From: CBDFLD01 sp965249005
Lineage (GTDB): Bacteria > Acidobacteriota > UBA6911
Length of the DNA: 64,000 nucleotides
Assembly: GCA_965249005.1 (NCBI GenBank)
Contig: CBDFLD010000023.1
Span: forward strand, 558,001 to 622,000
Direction: 5' to 3'
The notes beneath the pieces were generated by a model. That model saw only the letters and a list, made by a program, of their open reading frames with translations, made no database searches and was not told where the DNA came from. Position 1 is the stretch's first letter; each line of letters starts with the position of its first letter. Both the position numbers and the translations under genes were made by a program. This document shows positions 52,952 through 62,702 of the stretch, one piece after another.

Positions 52952-55672
52952 ATGCACGAGCTGCCGATGGATCTCGAACACACTAAATACAAGCTGAGCA
53001 ACGGACTAGACGTCATCCTGCGCGAGGATCACCGGTTACCTTTGGTCGCCGTGAACCTGTGGTATCACGTGGGACCCGCCAACGAGCGGCCAGGTCTGAC
53101 CGGGTTTGCTCACCTCTTCGAACACATGATGTTTCAGGGGTCGAAATACGCCGGAGATGACGCTCATTTCCGAATGCTGGAAGCGGCCGGGGCGAGCGAT
53201 ATCAACGGCACGACTGATTTTGACCGAACGAATTACTTCGAGACCCTGCCGTCGGACCAGCTGGAGCTGGCGCTATGGCTCGAAAGTGATCGAATGGGCT
53301 TTCTGCTGGACAAGCTCGATCACGGCAAGCTGGAGAATCAGAGAGACGTCGTGCGCAACGAGCGGCGCCAGAGCGTCGAGAGCGCACCTTATGGGTTGGT
53401 CGAAGAAGAGATGTTTCATCAGCTCTTTCCGTCGGAGCATCCGTACTATGCCTCCGTGATTGGCTCTCACGCCGATATCGAGGCGGCTCGGCTCCGCGAC
53501 ATTCGGGATTTCTTCCGGCTGTTCTACGCACCCAACAACGCAAGTCTTGCGATCGTCGGCGACATAAACCGGACCGTGACCGAGAAATGGATTGAACGAT
53601 ACTTCGGATCGATTCCAGCCGGTCCTCCGGTTCCGGAGATCGAGGTTGCAGCGCCGGTGATTCGGTCCGAAAAGCGTGTCGTGGTGACGGATCAGATCGA
53701 GTTGCCGCGAATCTATCTCGCGTGGATTACCCCACCGATCTTCCGGGCTGGCGACGCCGAGTGTGACTTGCTGGCGAAGATTCTCGGCGGCGGTAAGTCG
53801 AGTCGTTTATACAAGAACCTGGTTTACGAAAAACAAATTGCCCAGGACGTGGTCGCGCACCAGTATTCGTTGGTCTTGGGCTCCATCTTCTTCATTCAGG
53901 CGACAGCCAAGCCGGGTGTGGAACCGCAACGTCTGGAAGCAGCCATTGACGCCGAGTTGCATCAAGTAAGGCAACAAGGGCCGACCGCACTGGAGCTGGA
54001 GGGTGCCCAGAACATCTTCGAATCTGAAATGATCCGCGGATTGGAGACACTGGGCGGGTTTGGCGGCGTGGCGGATCGTTTCAACACCTACAACCACTAC
54101 CTCGGTGACCCGGATTATCTTTCGCAGGATCTCGCCCGCTACCGAAACGCGACCACCGACTCGCTGAGGGCGGTCGCAGAGACAAACCTCACCAACCAAT
54201 CTCGGGTCGTGGTTGTCGGAGTGTCCGGTGCAAAGAAGATCCATGACATACCACGAAGCGAGGATCGCGAGATCGAGTCGATCGACGGCGAGCCGGATTC
54301 TCCGGCGCAAGACTGGAGAAAAAATTCTCCCTCTCGTGGTCGTGCTTCTTCGATGAACCTGCCAATTCCAAAAGTTTTCGAGCTCGACAATGGTTTGGAT
54401 ATCTATTTTATCGAGCAACATGATCTGCCATTGGTGGCGGCAAACTTGATCGTCCTCTGTGGAAGTGACGCCAACCCGTTGGACTCCCCGGGGCTCGCCT
54501 CTTTCACTGCGGACATGTTGGACGAAGGCACGACGAAGCGATCGGCTCTCACGATCGCCGACGATCTGGACCGGCTCGGTGCCGCCCTGTCGACCGGATC
54601 CACAACAGACCTGTCCTATTTTACGGTTCGCACCTTGAAACGAAACGTGGGACCGGCGTTCGAGCTGATGGCCGACGTGCTTCTGAACCCGAGTTTTCCG
54701 GAGAAAGAAATCGATCGGCGGCGGCATCATCGACTGACCCGGATCCAGCAGCAGCGAGACAGTCCCCACGCGCTCGGCAGCCGAGCGCTGCTGGACGTCC
54801 TCTATGGCTCCCGGCACCCCTACGGCTACACGGAGCTTGGGACCAAGGAATCCAACTCGTCGATCCAAAGAGACCAACTGGCTGCATTCTGGAAATCTGG
54901 ATACGTTCCGACCAGGGCCGCTCTGGTCGTGGCAGGAGACCTCGACGAGTCTGAGTTGCTTCGACTTGCACAAGACTACCTCGGTGTCTGGGAAGGTACT
55001 GCAGAGCCCTCCGGCGCACCGGAGGCTCCTCCGCCGTCGCAGCGGCGCATCGTGATCGTGGACAAGCCGGAGCTCCCGCAGACAACGCTTCTCGTCGGCC
55101 ATGTTGGCGTTGCCCGATCGAACCCCGACTATATTCCGATTGACGTCATGAACACACAGCTGGGAGGGTTGTTCTCGAGCCGCATCAACCTCAACCTGCG
55201 GGAGCGGAATGGCTATACCTACGGGGCCTCGTCCTCGTTTTCATCGCGCAGAGGCCCTGGTCCCTTTTTGGTGGCGACGAGCGTTCGCCAGGATGTAACC
55301 GGCCCCGCGGTGCGAGAGATTGTCCACGAAATCGAAGGGATGCGGGCTTCCGAGCCTGCCGAGCAAGAGCTGCAACTGGCAAAGGACTCCATTTCTCGCT
55401 CTCTGCCAGGATTCTTCGAGACCACGGCACAATCCGCGTCCACGATCGGGGGCTTGTTTGTCCACGGGTTGGAGCTCGCATACTATCGCGACCTTCCGGG
55501 ACAGGTCGATGCCGTAACGGCACAGCAAGTTCAGCGTGTCGCCGAGCAGTATCTGCGCCCCGACGCACTCGTGGTCGTCGCGGTTGGGGACCGGCAAAAA
55601 ATCGAGCCTCAGCTGGCGGAGCTGGAATTCGGCGAGATCGAGATCCGTTCCCTTGATCCCGTTGATCCGTGA
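52952..55672 (+). CDS. M16 (pitrilysin-type) zinc protease, two-domain
   Basis: From ATG 52952 the protein has about 906 residues in two homologous M16 units. The first has the inverted zinc motif GFAHLFEHMMFQGS (HxxEH) and the downstream Glu in VVRNERRQSVES, so it is the catalytic unit. The second (from about residue 470, FELDNGLDIYFIEQHDLPLV, GLASFTADMLDEGTTKRSA) lacks HxxEH and would be the inactive partner, as in processing peptidases and PqqF-like enzymes. The start is uncertain: the frame is open to 52766, but those residues do not form a signal peptide. If exported, it would be periplasmic. Confidence 0.88.
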   Translation: MHELPMDLEHTKYKLSNGLDVILREDHRLPLVAVNLWYHVGPANERPGLTGFAHLFEHMMFQGSKYAGDDAHFRMLEAAGASDINGTTDFDRTNYFETLPSDQLELALWLESDRMGFLLDKLDHGKLENQRDVVRNERRQSVESAPYGLVEEEMFHQLFPSEHPYYASVIGSHADIEAARLRDIRDFFRLFYAPNNASLAIVGDINRTVTEKWIERYFGSIPAGPPVPEIEVAAPVIRSEKRVVVTDQIELPRIYLAWITPPIFRAGDAECDLLAKILGGGKSSRLYKNLVYEKQIAQDVVAHQYSLVLGSIFFIQATAKPGVEPQRLEAAIDAELHQVRQQGPTALELEGAQNIFESEMIRGLETLGGFGGVADRFNTYNHYLGDPDYLSQDLARYRNATTDSLRAVAETNLTNQSRVVVVGVSGAKKIHDIPRSEDREIESIDGEPDSPAQDWRKNSPSRGRASSMNLPIPKVFELDNGLDIYFIEQHDLPLVAANLIVLCGSDANPLDSPGLASFTADMLDEGTTKRSALTIADDLDRLGAALSTGSTTDLSYFTVRTLKRNVGPAFELMADVLLNPSFPEKEIDRRRHHRLTRIQQQRDSPHALGSRALLDVLYGSRHPYGYTELGTKESNSSIQRDQLAAFWKSGYVPTRAALVVAGDLDESELLRLAQDYLGVWEGTAEPSGAPEAPPPSQRRIVIVDKPELPQTTLLVGHVGVARSNPDYIPIDVMNTQLGGLFSSRINLNLRERNGYTYGASSSFSSRRGPGPFLVATSVRQDVTGPAVREIVHEIEGMRASEPAEQELQLAKDSISRSLPGFFETTAQSASTIGGLFVHGLELAYYRDLPGQVDAVTAQQVQRVAEQYLRPDALVVVAVGDRQKIEPQLAELEFGEIEIRSLDPVDP

Positions 55673-55749
55673 CCCTTTCCCACCTCTCTGGTTCATGGTA
55701 GATTGGATGCCTTAGTCTCCTATTCCCAGGCAGGTCAAGGCATCGGGAC

Positions 55750-57165
55750 ATGACTGCTCACGAATCGTTGAAGATCAAGCTGCAGGACGAGACCCTTACC
55801 GTCACTTCCGAGTTCCTCGAGAAGTACAACGTTCCAGGTCCGCGATACACCAGCTACCCGACAGCTCCCGAATGGAACGACGACTTTGGGCCGTCGGACT
55901 TCGTCGAGGGGCTCGAGAGATCGAATGCCTCCCGTCCAGCTCGTCCTCTCTCGCTGTACATGCATCTGCCCTTTTGCGAGAGTCTCTGCCTGTTCTGCGG
56001 GTGCAACGTAGTCATCAACAAGGATCACCAGGTCTCGCATCCCTATCTAGAAAAGCTGAAGCTCGAAGCGGATCGGACTTCCAAGCTTCTAGATCCTGAC
56101 CGTCCCGTGGTCCAGTTTCACTGGGGCGGAGGCACCCCGACCTACTTCACGGCGGAGCAGCTCGAAGAGCTCTTTGTTCACGTGAAGAAGAGATTCCTTT
56201 TCGCGCCAGATGCCGAGATCGGACTCGAGGTGGATCCCCGAGTGACGACTCTGGAACAAATCCGAATCTTGAGCAAGCTCGGGTTCAATCGGATATCACT
56301 CGGGATCCAAGATTTCACTCCTATCGTCCAGGAAACCGTGCGGCGCATGCAGCCGTTCGAGGCGACACGGGATTTGATCGACGAGTGCCGCCGGCTCGGC
56401 TACGAGTCAATCAACGTGGACTTGATCTACGGTCTCCCCCATCAGACTCCCGACAGCTTTGTCGATTCGATCGAAAAAGTGCTGACCATCAGGCCCGACC
56501 GGGTGGCCATGTTCAGTTACGCCCACGTGCCCTGGCTGAAGAAACAACAGGGGTCCTTTGAGAAGTTCATCCCCCGAGGGATGGAAAAGTTCCGGATCTT
56601 CGTTGCCGGAATCGAGCGATTTACCGAGGCCGGATACCTCTACATCGGGATGGATCACTTTGCACTTGCGGAGGATGAGCTACATCAGGCACAGCACGAC
56701 CGAACACTCCATAGGAACTTCCAGGGCTACACGACCAAAGCCGGCGCGGACCTACTGGGCATGGGAGTGAGCTCCATCAGTGGCCTGGATCGGGTCTACG
56801 CCCAGAATTTTCGCGATCTCCAGCACTACTATGCGGCTCTGGACGGCGAGTCGATTGCGACGATGCGCGGGTTTGGTCTGAGCGACGAGGACGTCCTCCG
56901 GAGAGCGGTGATCAACAAGATCCTGTGTCACTGCGTGTTGGAAAAGCACGAAGTCCGAGACGAATTCGGTGTCGAGTTCGACGACCATTTCGCCAGGGAA
57001 CTGTGCGCGCTCGAGAATCTGGAAAGGGATGGCTTGGTGGAGTTGTCGAAGGACCGGATCTCGGTGACAACTCTGGGCCGCATCTTCATTCGCAACGTGG
57101 GCATGGTATTCGATACCTATCTGCGCAGTCCGCGCGAAAAACCGCTGTTTTCCAAGACACTTTAA
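55750..57165 (+). CDS. hemN: oxygen-independent coproporphyrinogen III dehydrogenase
   Basis: This 471-residue radical SAM enzyme has the cluster motif HLPFCESLCLFCGCNVVI (CxxxCxxC plus the extra Cys of HemN), FHWGGGTPTYFTAEQL, and GLEVDPRVTTLEQIRIL. It converts coproporphyrinogen III to protoporphyrinogen IX without oxygen in haem synthesis, in the cytosol. The N-terminal YNVPGPRYTSYPTAPEW is the HemN-specific segment that distinguishes it from HemW, so the assignment is firm. ATG 55750 gives the usual N-terminus. It stands alone between the M16 gene and a second polysaccharide block. Confidence 0.93.
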   Translation: MTAHESLKIKLQDETLTVTSEFLEKYNVPGPRYTSYPTAPEWNDDFGPSDFVEGLERSNASRPARPLSLYMHLPFCESLCLFCGCNVVINKDHQVSHPYLEKLKLEADRTSKLLDPDRPVVQFHWGGGTPTYFTAEQLEELFVHVKKRFLFAPDAEIGLEVDPRVTTLEQIRILSKLGFNRISLGIQDFTPIVQETVRRMQPFEATRDLIDECRRLGYESINVDLIYGLPHQTPDSFVDSIEKVLTIRPDRVAMFSYAHVPWLKKQQGSFEKFIPRGMEKFRIFVAGIERFTEAGYLYIGMDHFALAEDELHQAQHDRTLHRNFQGYTTKAGADLLGMGVSSISGLDRVYAQNFRDLQHYYAALDGESIATMRGFGLSDEDVLRRAVINKILCHCVLEKHEVRDEFGVEFDDHFARELCALENLERDGLVELSKDRISVTTLGRIFIRNVGMVFDTYLRSPREKPLFSKTL

Positions 57166-57408
57166 AGCTCCTCTCTGAAAATCCTAGCCTGGACCCAGAG
57201 GGCAAATCGGATGCGTCCCTGGCGTACCTTCGTGCATGGCGCAAGCTAATCGTGTACCACACGGTTTGTGGACGGTGAACTAATCCCATTCTGAACTTCA
57301 GAATCTCCCCTTGAGTGACGATATAGAACAGGTGAGGCAGCAGCGTCCGTTGCCGTTCCTGGTCTCGTGACGGGTGGATATCCGTAAAGCATTTAGAAAG
57401 AAATTCTT

Positions 57409-58296
57409 ATGTCGATGACCCTCAGTATCGCCGACGTAAACTTGGAAGCTGGGGACCGACTAGTAGAACTCGCGCGCCTGGCGGCTTGTGACAACGACAG
57501 GCACCTACGCGGGTCGCCCTTCTTCGATGAGGTGATGGGTATTGAAAAGCTTCAAGGGAAACAAGCCAGTGCCAACCTGCTGCGCGGGGTTCTGGCAAAG
57601 CTGATCAGCGTCAATCGAGAGCAGATCGATCGACTGAACTACCCGGAAAGTGTGCGCAAACTGATTCGTCTGGAATTCGGCAGGATCGAGGAGTTTCTTG
57701 GCAACAAGGGCGACGACTACTTCAGTCTAAGCGAGCATGATCTCAGGTGCGATTTTCGCATCGCGTGCTTCGGTCGGGTCCCCCTAGGTCCCGAGCACAT
57801 GGAGACTAGCGGCGTGTCGCGGAGCCTTTGTCTTCGAGGCGGCCTCGGACAGTTCTTTCGATTCCTCCGAATGGTTTCTAAAACCAAGGGCGTAACCCGA
57901 TTTTATCAGCTGCATCTGGCCAAGGGAATCGCGCCCTACTCTTTCCTCATCCGGTTCCGTCCGGAAGCGCAGGTGCAAATGTTTCAAAACGTGGCCGAGT
58001 GCTTGAGAATGAATCCAAGTTATCGGGGACTCGTCGTCGGTAGCTGGTGGTACGATCCGCAACTCGAGCGCTTGAGCCCACATCTAACCTACTTGCGCGA
58101 GACGATGCAAAAGGGAGGAGCCCTCCTCTTTCGCTATGGCTCCACCAAGGGTGCGCTCCGAGACGCGTTGGCGAATTCAGCGAAGCGCCAGGCTTTATAC
58201 GAAGCAGGTGAGTATATACCGACATCCTATGCGGTCGTTTGGCCCCGCGACAACATGATCCAATGGGCGGAGAGCCACGGCAAATCCTCGTCTTGA
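57409..58296 (+). CDS. protein of unknown function in the polysaccharide region
   Basis: This 295-residue protein is not recognised as a named family. It has a helical N-terminal part (LVELARLAACDNDRHLRG), a central FRIACFGRVPLGPEHMETSG and aromatic-rich strands: VTRFYQLHLAKG, SYRGLVVGSWWYDPQLERLS and GALLFRYGSTKGALRDAL. WYDPQLERLSPHL and LHL...RFRPEA could belong to an acyltransferase-like fold, but this is only an impression. No signal peptide or TM helix is present. It stands 75 nt before a polysaccharide deacetylase on the same strand. Confidence 0.6.
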   Translation: MSMTLSIADVNLEAGDRLVELARLAACDNDRHLRGSPFFDEVMGIEKLQGKQASANLLRGVLAKLISVNREQIDRLNYPESVRKLIRLEFGRIEEFLGNKGDDYFSLSEHDLRCDFRIACFGRVPLGPEHMETSGVSRSLCLRGGLGQFFRFLRMVSKTKGVTRFYQLHLAKGIAPYSFLIRFRPEAQVQMFQNVAECLRMNPSYRGLVVGSWWYDPQLERLSPHLTYLRETMQKGGALLFRYGSTKGALRDALANSAKRQALYEAGEYIPTSYAVVWPRDNMIQWAESHGKSSS

Positions 58297-58371
58297 TACC
58301 GCCAAGATTATGCATGATCGTAGGCTCCGAGAACCCATGACCGTCCCACCCAAAGCGATCGGGGTGGCCGA

Positions 58372-59352
58372 TTGAAGCAGACGTTGAAGGTGATTCTGCT
58401 GTGGGCGATGCGTGCGATTGGACTCTTTGCGCTAGGGAGATACCTTACGCGTCGCGACTTGATGATCGTCGGCTGGCATGGCGTCAGCATGGACGATGAA
58501 CACGAGCGGTTCCCTAATCTCTTCATCACACCGGACTCGTTGAGGCAACGTCTTACGTTTCTCAAGAAGCACTATCGAGTCGTCAGCTTGCAGGAAGCCG
58601 TGAAACAGCATGGTTCCGGTCGATTCAGCTCGAGACAGGTTGTCCTTACGTTCGACGATGGTTTCTACAACTTCTTGAAGATGGCAGTGCCGATCTTGCA
58701 CGACTTCGCCGTGACCGCAACCAATTACATCGACACGGATCAGACGGAGGATCAGCGCCCCACCGCTCCGCTTCTCGTAAGAGACGTGATCCTTTCGGCC
58801 CACTGCCTCGAGGCGACGGTGAGCCTCGGTCGTGCACCAATGAAAGTAGGGTTGAGAACCCCTGAAGACCGAGTCAACTTGACGCAGAGTGCGCTCGCCT
58901 ATATGGAAAGCCTACCGGTGAGCGGCCTGACTCGTATCGAATTCGCGAAGACGCTAGCATCCGAACTGGGAGTGCTTCCAGACAGCCTCCTCCATCGCCG
59001 CGTCTGGCACAAGCTCAATGTGGGAGAACTGCAACAGTTGAGCAACGAAGGATTCTCCATCCAGTTGCACACGCACCGCCATCGTAACGTTGTGAACTAC
59101 TATGAGTCGGCTCAGGAGGAAATCGAGACCAACCGAGCACACGTCGAACGGTTTACCGGCACCGAAGCACGAGATTTTTGTTATCCATCGGGGAGATGGA
59201 GCCGACGTGTTTGGCCAATACTGCAGAACGCCGGCATCCGGAGCGCAGTCACCACGAGGCAGGGCCCCAACTCTACCCGGACACCGATCTTCGCGTTACG
59301 GCGGGTCATGAACGGAGAGTCCCCCCGAGTCCTCCGGGCAGCTGGAGTTTGA
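58372..59352 (+). CDS. polysaccharide deacetylase (NodB-like)
   Basis: The 326-residue protein starts at TTG 58372 with a membrane-like N-terminus (TLKVILLWAMRAIGLFALG), suggesting anchoring or export. The NodB domain has VVLTFDDGFYNFLKM (catalytic Asp and metal Asp), FSIQLHTHRHRNV (His ligands, HxxxH type) and DFCYPSGRWSRRVWPILQ. Such enzymes remove N- or O-acetyl groups from cell-surface glycans. The C-terminus is short after RRVMNGESPRVL, which may be natural. It converges on the flippase gene at 59546. Confidence 0.8.
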   Translation: MKQTLKVILLWAMRAIGLFALGRYLTRRDLMIVGWHGVSMDDEHERFPNLFITPDSLRQRLTFLKKHYRVVSLQEAVKQHGSGRFSSRQVVLTFDDGFYNFLKMAVPILHDFAVTATNYIDTDQTEDQRPTAPLLVRDVILSAHCLEATVSLGRAPMKVGLRTPEDRVNLTQSALAYMESLPVSGLTRIEFAKTLASELGVLPDSLLHRRVWHKLNVGELQQLSNEGFSIQLHTHRHRNVVNYYESAQEEIETNRAHVERFTGTEARDFCYPSGRWSRRVWPILQNAGIRSAVTTRQGPNSTRTPIFALRRVMNGESPRVLRAAGV

Positions 59353-59545
59353 GTTTCAAATGTCCAATCTCCGATGGTTGCAGCATGCCATTAGGAAGCC
59401 GTCCGGACGTCATTGTCCGTCGGAGCAAGCAAATAGCTCCAAGCAAGATCGCAACTGGCTTTGATCCGGGAGGTTCGCGACTGAGTCCTGGCCAATGCCT
59501 GCGAGCGACTCCCAGCGAGGTACGTCTGACCGGCTCGATTTCAAA

Positions 59546-61042
59546 TCACCGGCTTGTGCTTCTTTTGGGCCTGAGGGAGAAAGTTGAGACGAATCGGCTG
59601 AAATCCCCCAGCAACTCCAGGCGCAGATCGGTAATCTCTGGAATATCTTGATAGAGTACGGTGGCCACGTACACGAGCCCGCCGATCGATACCTGAACCA
59701 CTAGCTTCATGAGCAACGGGATTGCAAGTGCCTGGAGTAGGAAAATATCGGTGCCGATGATAAACACAGCCATGACTGCACAACCGAGCACGGCATGCCG
59801 CTGCACATACCAGAAATCGGACCATTTCAACGGAGTGAAAGAAGTGGTCAGGCGGAAAAACATCAGCGTGGTGAAAAGGCTGTGAAGCACGATCGCCCCG
59901 GCGATTCCGTTAGCCCCAAACTGCATTCCGACTGCGCATCCCGGTACGATGACGAGCAATCCCCACAATTGTTGACGTACGTGTGCACGAACACGGTTGT
60001 TGGCCACTATCAGGGAAGAGAGCATTCCCATGTTGGATCGGAATACGCCGGCAAGGACAAAGATCTGCAGTGGCACAGCCATCCCCGCCCATTTCTGCCC
60101 ATACAGCGACACGACGAAGTAAGGCGCTACGACTCCCAAACCTACAAGGATAGGATAGTTCACCAGTGTAAGGGGCAGCATGGCCTGGCGATAGGCTCGC
60201 CTCAGTTTCTCGGCATCCTCCTGGATCTCGGAAAATGCAGAGTAGAGTATCGAGTTGACCGGTCGCGAGATCTGTCTTTGCGGCATGGACATGAGCCTGA
60301 GCGCTCGTTCGTAGAAACCCAGGGCCTCGGCTCCGAAAGACTTGCCCACAATCACGATATCCAAGTTTTGACTCAAGTATCCGAGTTGGCTCTTGAAGAA
60401 AAACCACGCGCCAAATGAAAAGGTGTCCTTCACGGCGGCGTGCGAATAGCGGAAGCGTGGAACCCAGCGCGTGTACCAAACGGAAGCCGCGATCTTGGTC
60501 ACGGTGGAGATGAGCTCTCCCCAAACCAGGCTCCAAACTCCGAACCCCGAGAAGGCGAGGACTACGGCAATCCCGAGTCCCAAGACGCTCGAATACAGCA
60601 CGGCAAGCCAGAATTCGCGGAACTTGAACTCCTTCTTGAGCTTGGCCATGGTAACCGAGGTGAAGCTGGTCAATAGGAAGTTGAGCGTCATCAGGCGGAG
60701 AACGTTTTCAACCTGAGCATTCTCGAACCATACCGCTGCATACGGGGCGGCGATGTTGACGAGGACCAGCACCACGGCGTAGATTGCGAAGTTTACGCAG
60801 AATACGGAATTGAAGTGTTTCTCGGTAGCGTCCTTTTTTTGGATCAGCGCGGCAGCGAAGCCGAATTCGCTGACCCGCTTGCCATAAAGTAGAAGGATCG
60901 TCCCGATGGCCATGACACCATAGTCCGACGGTTCCAGCATCCGCGCCAGCAGGACGCTGACGCCAAAGCGTACCAGCTGATTGCCGCCGCTACCGAATGA
61001 CGACCATAGGACGCTTTTCCTTACAGCTTTACGAAGATTCAA
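59546..61042 (-). CDS. polysaccharide flippase (Wzx, MOP superfamily)
   Basis: This 498-residue integral membrane protein with 12 or more predicted helices resembles WzxC-type oligosaccharide flippases. It has the N-terminal KSVLWSSFGSGGNQLVRFGV, YGVMAIGTILLLYGKRVSEF and FGAEALGFYERALRLMSMP, followed by SILYSAFSEIQEDAEKLRRA; the last two are characteristic of the family. It moves lipid-linked repeat units from cytoplasm to periplasm for Wzy-dependent assembly. It is the last gene of the minus-strand run that includes the AMP-ligase and LarA-like genes. Confidence 0.87.
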   Translation of the reverse strand: MNLRKAVRKSVLWSSFGSGGNQLVRFGVSVLLARMLEPSDYGVMAIGTILLLYGKRVSEFGFAAALIQKKDATEKHFNSVFCVNFAIYAVVLVLVNIAAPYAAVWFENAQVENVLRLMTLNFLLTSFTSVTMAKLKKEFKFREFWLAVLYSSVLGLGIAVVLAFSGFGVWSLVWGELISTVTKIAASVWYTRWVPRFRYSHAAVKDTFSFGAWFFFKSQLGYLSQNLDIVIVGKSFGAEALGFYERALRLMSMPQRQISRPVNSILYSAFSEIQEDAEKLRRAYRQAMLPLTLVNYPILVGLGVVAPYFVVSLYGQKWAGMAVPLQIFVLAGVFRSNMGMLSSLIVANNRVRAHVRQQLWGLLVIVPGCAVGMQFGANGIAGAIVLHSLFTTLMFFRLTTSFTPLKWSDFWYVQRHAVLGCAVMAVFIIGTDIFLLQALAIPLLMKLVVQVSIGGLVYVATVLYQDIPEITDLRLELLGDFSRFVSTFSLRPKRSTSR

Positions 61043-61118
61043 ATTCGTCGATCCCTATTCGATTTGCCTGCTCGCAACCCGCTAGACCCGGGCTCCCTGC
61101 AATGGTTCATGGGTGTTG

Positions 61119-62699
61119 CTAGACACCAACCAAGGAGCCTTCTCCCGTCTCGTTCCGCAATTGTTCCTTCATGATCTTGCCGGAAGCATTTTTGGGTAAC
61201 TGCGCGCGCACCAGCACCGATCGAGGCACCTTGTATTCCGGCAATGATTTTCGGCAGTGCGTGATCACCAGGTCGGCCAAGTCCATAGCGTCATTGGAAG
61301 GTACGACGAAGGCGCAGATTACTTCCCCCAGGTATTGGTCGGGCACGCCGATCACGGCCGTTTCCATGACGTTCGGATGATCCGAGATGACTTCTTCTAT
61401 TTCCTTCGCGCTCACACGGTTGGCACCGGATTTGATCATGTCGCGCTTGCGCCCGACGACGTAGAAGAAACCTTCCTCGTCCATCCGGCCAAGATCGCCG
61501 GTGTGGAAACCATGCTCGGTAAGGACCGCTCGCGTCTCATCTGGCTGGTTCCAGTATCCCTGCATGATGTTTGGCCCCCGTGCCACGATTTCTCCCGTCT
61601 CTCCGGGGAGGGCTTCCTTGCCGTCGTCCCTTATGAGCGAAAGCTCGACGTCTAGGATTGGCTTGCCGATGCTCCCGAGCTTCCGAGAAAGTTCAGGGGG
61701 CGGTAGGAAAGTGAGTCGCGCCGATGCCTCGGTTGCTCCATACATGACGAACAACTGCTTGCCGGGGAAGGTATCCATCACCTCCCGGATAAGCCGAGGC
61801 GGCATCGCTCCACCCGCCTGAGTCAGGTATCGGAGTGACGGGAAGTTCATTTTTCGAACCGCCGACTTGCCCAGCAAGATGGCATACGTTGAAGGGACTC
61901 CGGAAAAGCCGGTAGCCCCCTTGGCTTGCATGGTCCTGAGCACCAGATTGGGAAAGGGAAACCGATTGTCGATCAGGACCGTGCCACCAGCTGCGACGTG
62001 GGTATTGATGATCGATGTGCCGTAAACATACGGAAACGGGAGAACGGTCATTGTCCGGTCTTGTGGACTCAGATCCAGATAGTCGTTGATGCTGCGTGTG
62101 TTGGCCACAATATTGCGATGGCTGAGCATGGCGCCCCGTGGCTCGGCCGTGCTTCCAGAAGTGTAAACGATTGAAGCCAGTGCCGAGTCCTCGATGCGTG
62201 GATTCCGAGGACCGGGCGTCTGTTCCATGACCTGCGACCAGGACACCGATTCCCATGATCCCGATGGTTCTTCGGGCAAGGTGGCCTTCTCTTCGATCTG
62301 GGAATCCAGAACTACGACCCCGCGTAGGCTGTGAGCCTCGCCGGCGCAAGCTCGGAGCTTGATCAACTGGTCTCGACCCGCTAGCAGGACTTCAATGTTG
62401 CAGTCATTCAGCACATAGCCCAAGGAGTCCGGAGTGGTGGTGGTGTAAAGCGCTACTACGACCGCACCGGTTTTGAGGATGCCATAGTAGGCTGCCAGAT
62501 AAGGGCTCGAGTTTCCTGCTATCAATCCAACCCGATCTCCGTATTGAACCCCCAAGTGAGATAAAGTGGAAGCAATACGATTGGCCGCGTCTTCCAGTGT
62601 GCCGTAACGGACAACCTCGTCTCCGTGAATACAAACGGGATGATCAGGCCTTTGTTGCGCCTGTTGCTCGAGGAAGTGATGGAGAAGCCTTGGTTCCAT
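61119..62699 (-). CDS. AMP-forming acyl-CoA/acyl-ACP ligase
   Basis: This 526-residue class I adenylate-forming enzyme has the P-loop IVYTSGSTAEPRGAMLSHRN, where the usual Lys is Arg. The rest is standard: VLPFPYVYGTSIINTHVA, FVMYGATEASARLTF, FHTGDLGRMDEEGFFYVVGR, and NASGKIMKEQL with the catalytic Lys. It activates a carboxylic acid and passes it to CoA or, more likely here, to the carrier protein whose gene starts beyond the end of the window. Similar ligase/ACP pairs occur in exopolysaccharide and exosortase loci. It begins 3 nt after the LarA-like gene. Confidence 0.85.
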   Translation of the reverse strand: MEPRLLHHFLEQQAQQRPDHPVCIHGDEVVRYGTLEDAANRIASTLSHLGVQYGDRVGLIAGNSSPYLAAYYGILKTGAVVVALYTTTTPDSLGYVLNDCNIEVLLAGRDQLIKLRACAGEAHSLRGVVVLDSQIEEKATLPEEPSGSWESVSWSQVMEQTPGPRNPRIEDSALASIVYTSGSTAEPRGAMLSHRNIVANTRSINDYLDLSPQDRTMTVLPFPYVYGTSIINTHVAAGGTVLIDNRFPFPNLVLRTMQAKGATGFSGVPSTYAILLGKSAVRKMNFPSLRYLTQAGGAMPPRLIREVMDTFPGKQLFVMYGATEASARLTFLPPPELSRKLGSIGKPILDVELSLIRDDGKEALPGETGEIVARGPNIMQGYWNQPDETRAVLTEHGFHTGDLGRMDEEGFFYVVGRKRDMIKSGANRVSAKEIEEVISDHPNVMETAVIGVPDQYLGEVICAFVVPSNDAMDLADLVITHCRKSLPEYKVPRSVLVRAQLPKNASGKIMKEQLRNETGEGSLVGV

Positions 62700-62702
62700 G
62701 GA

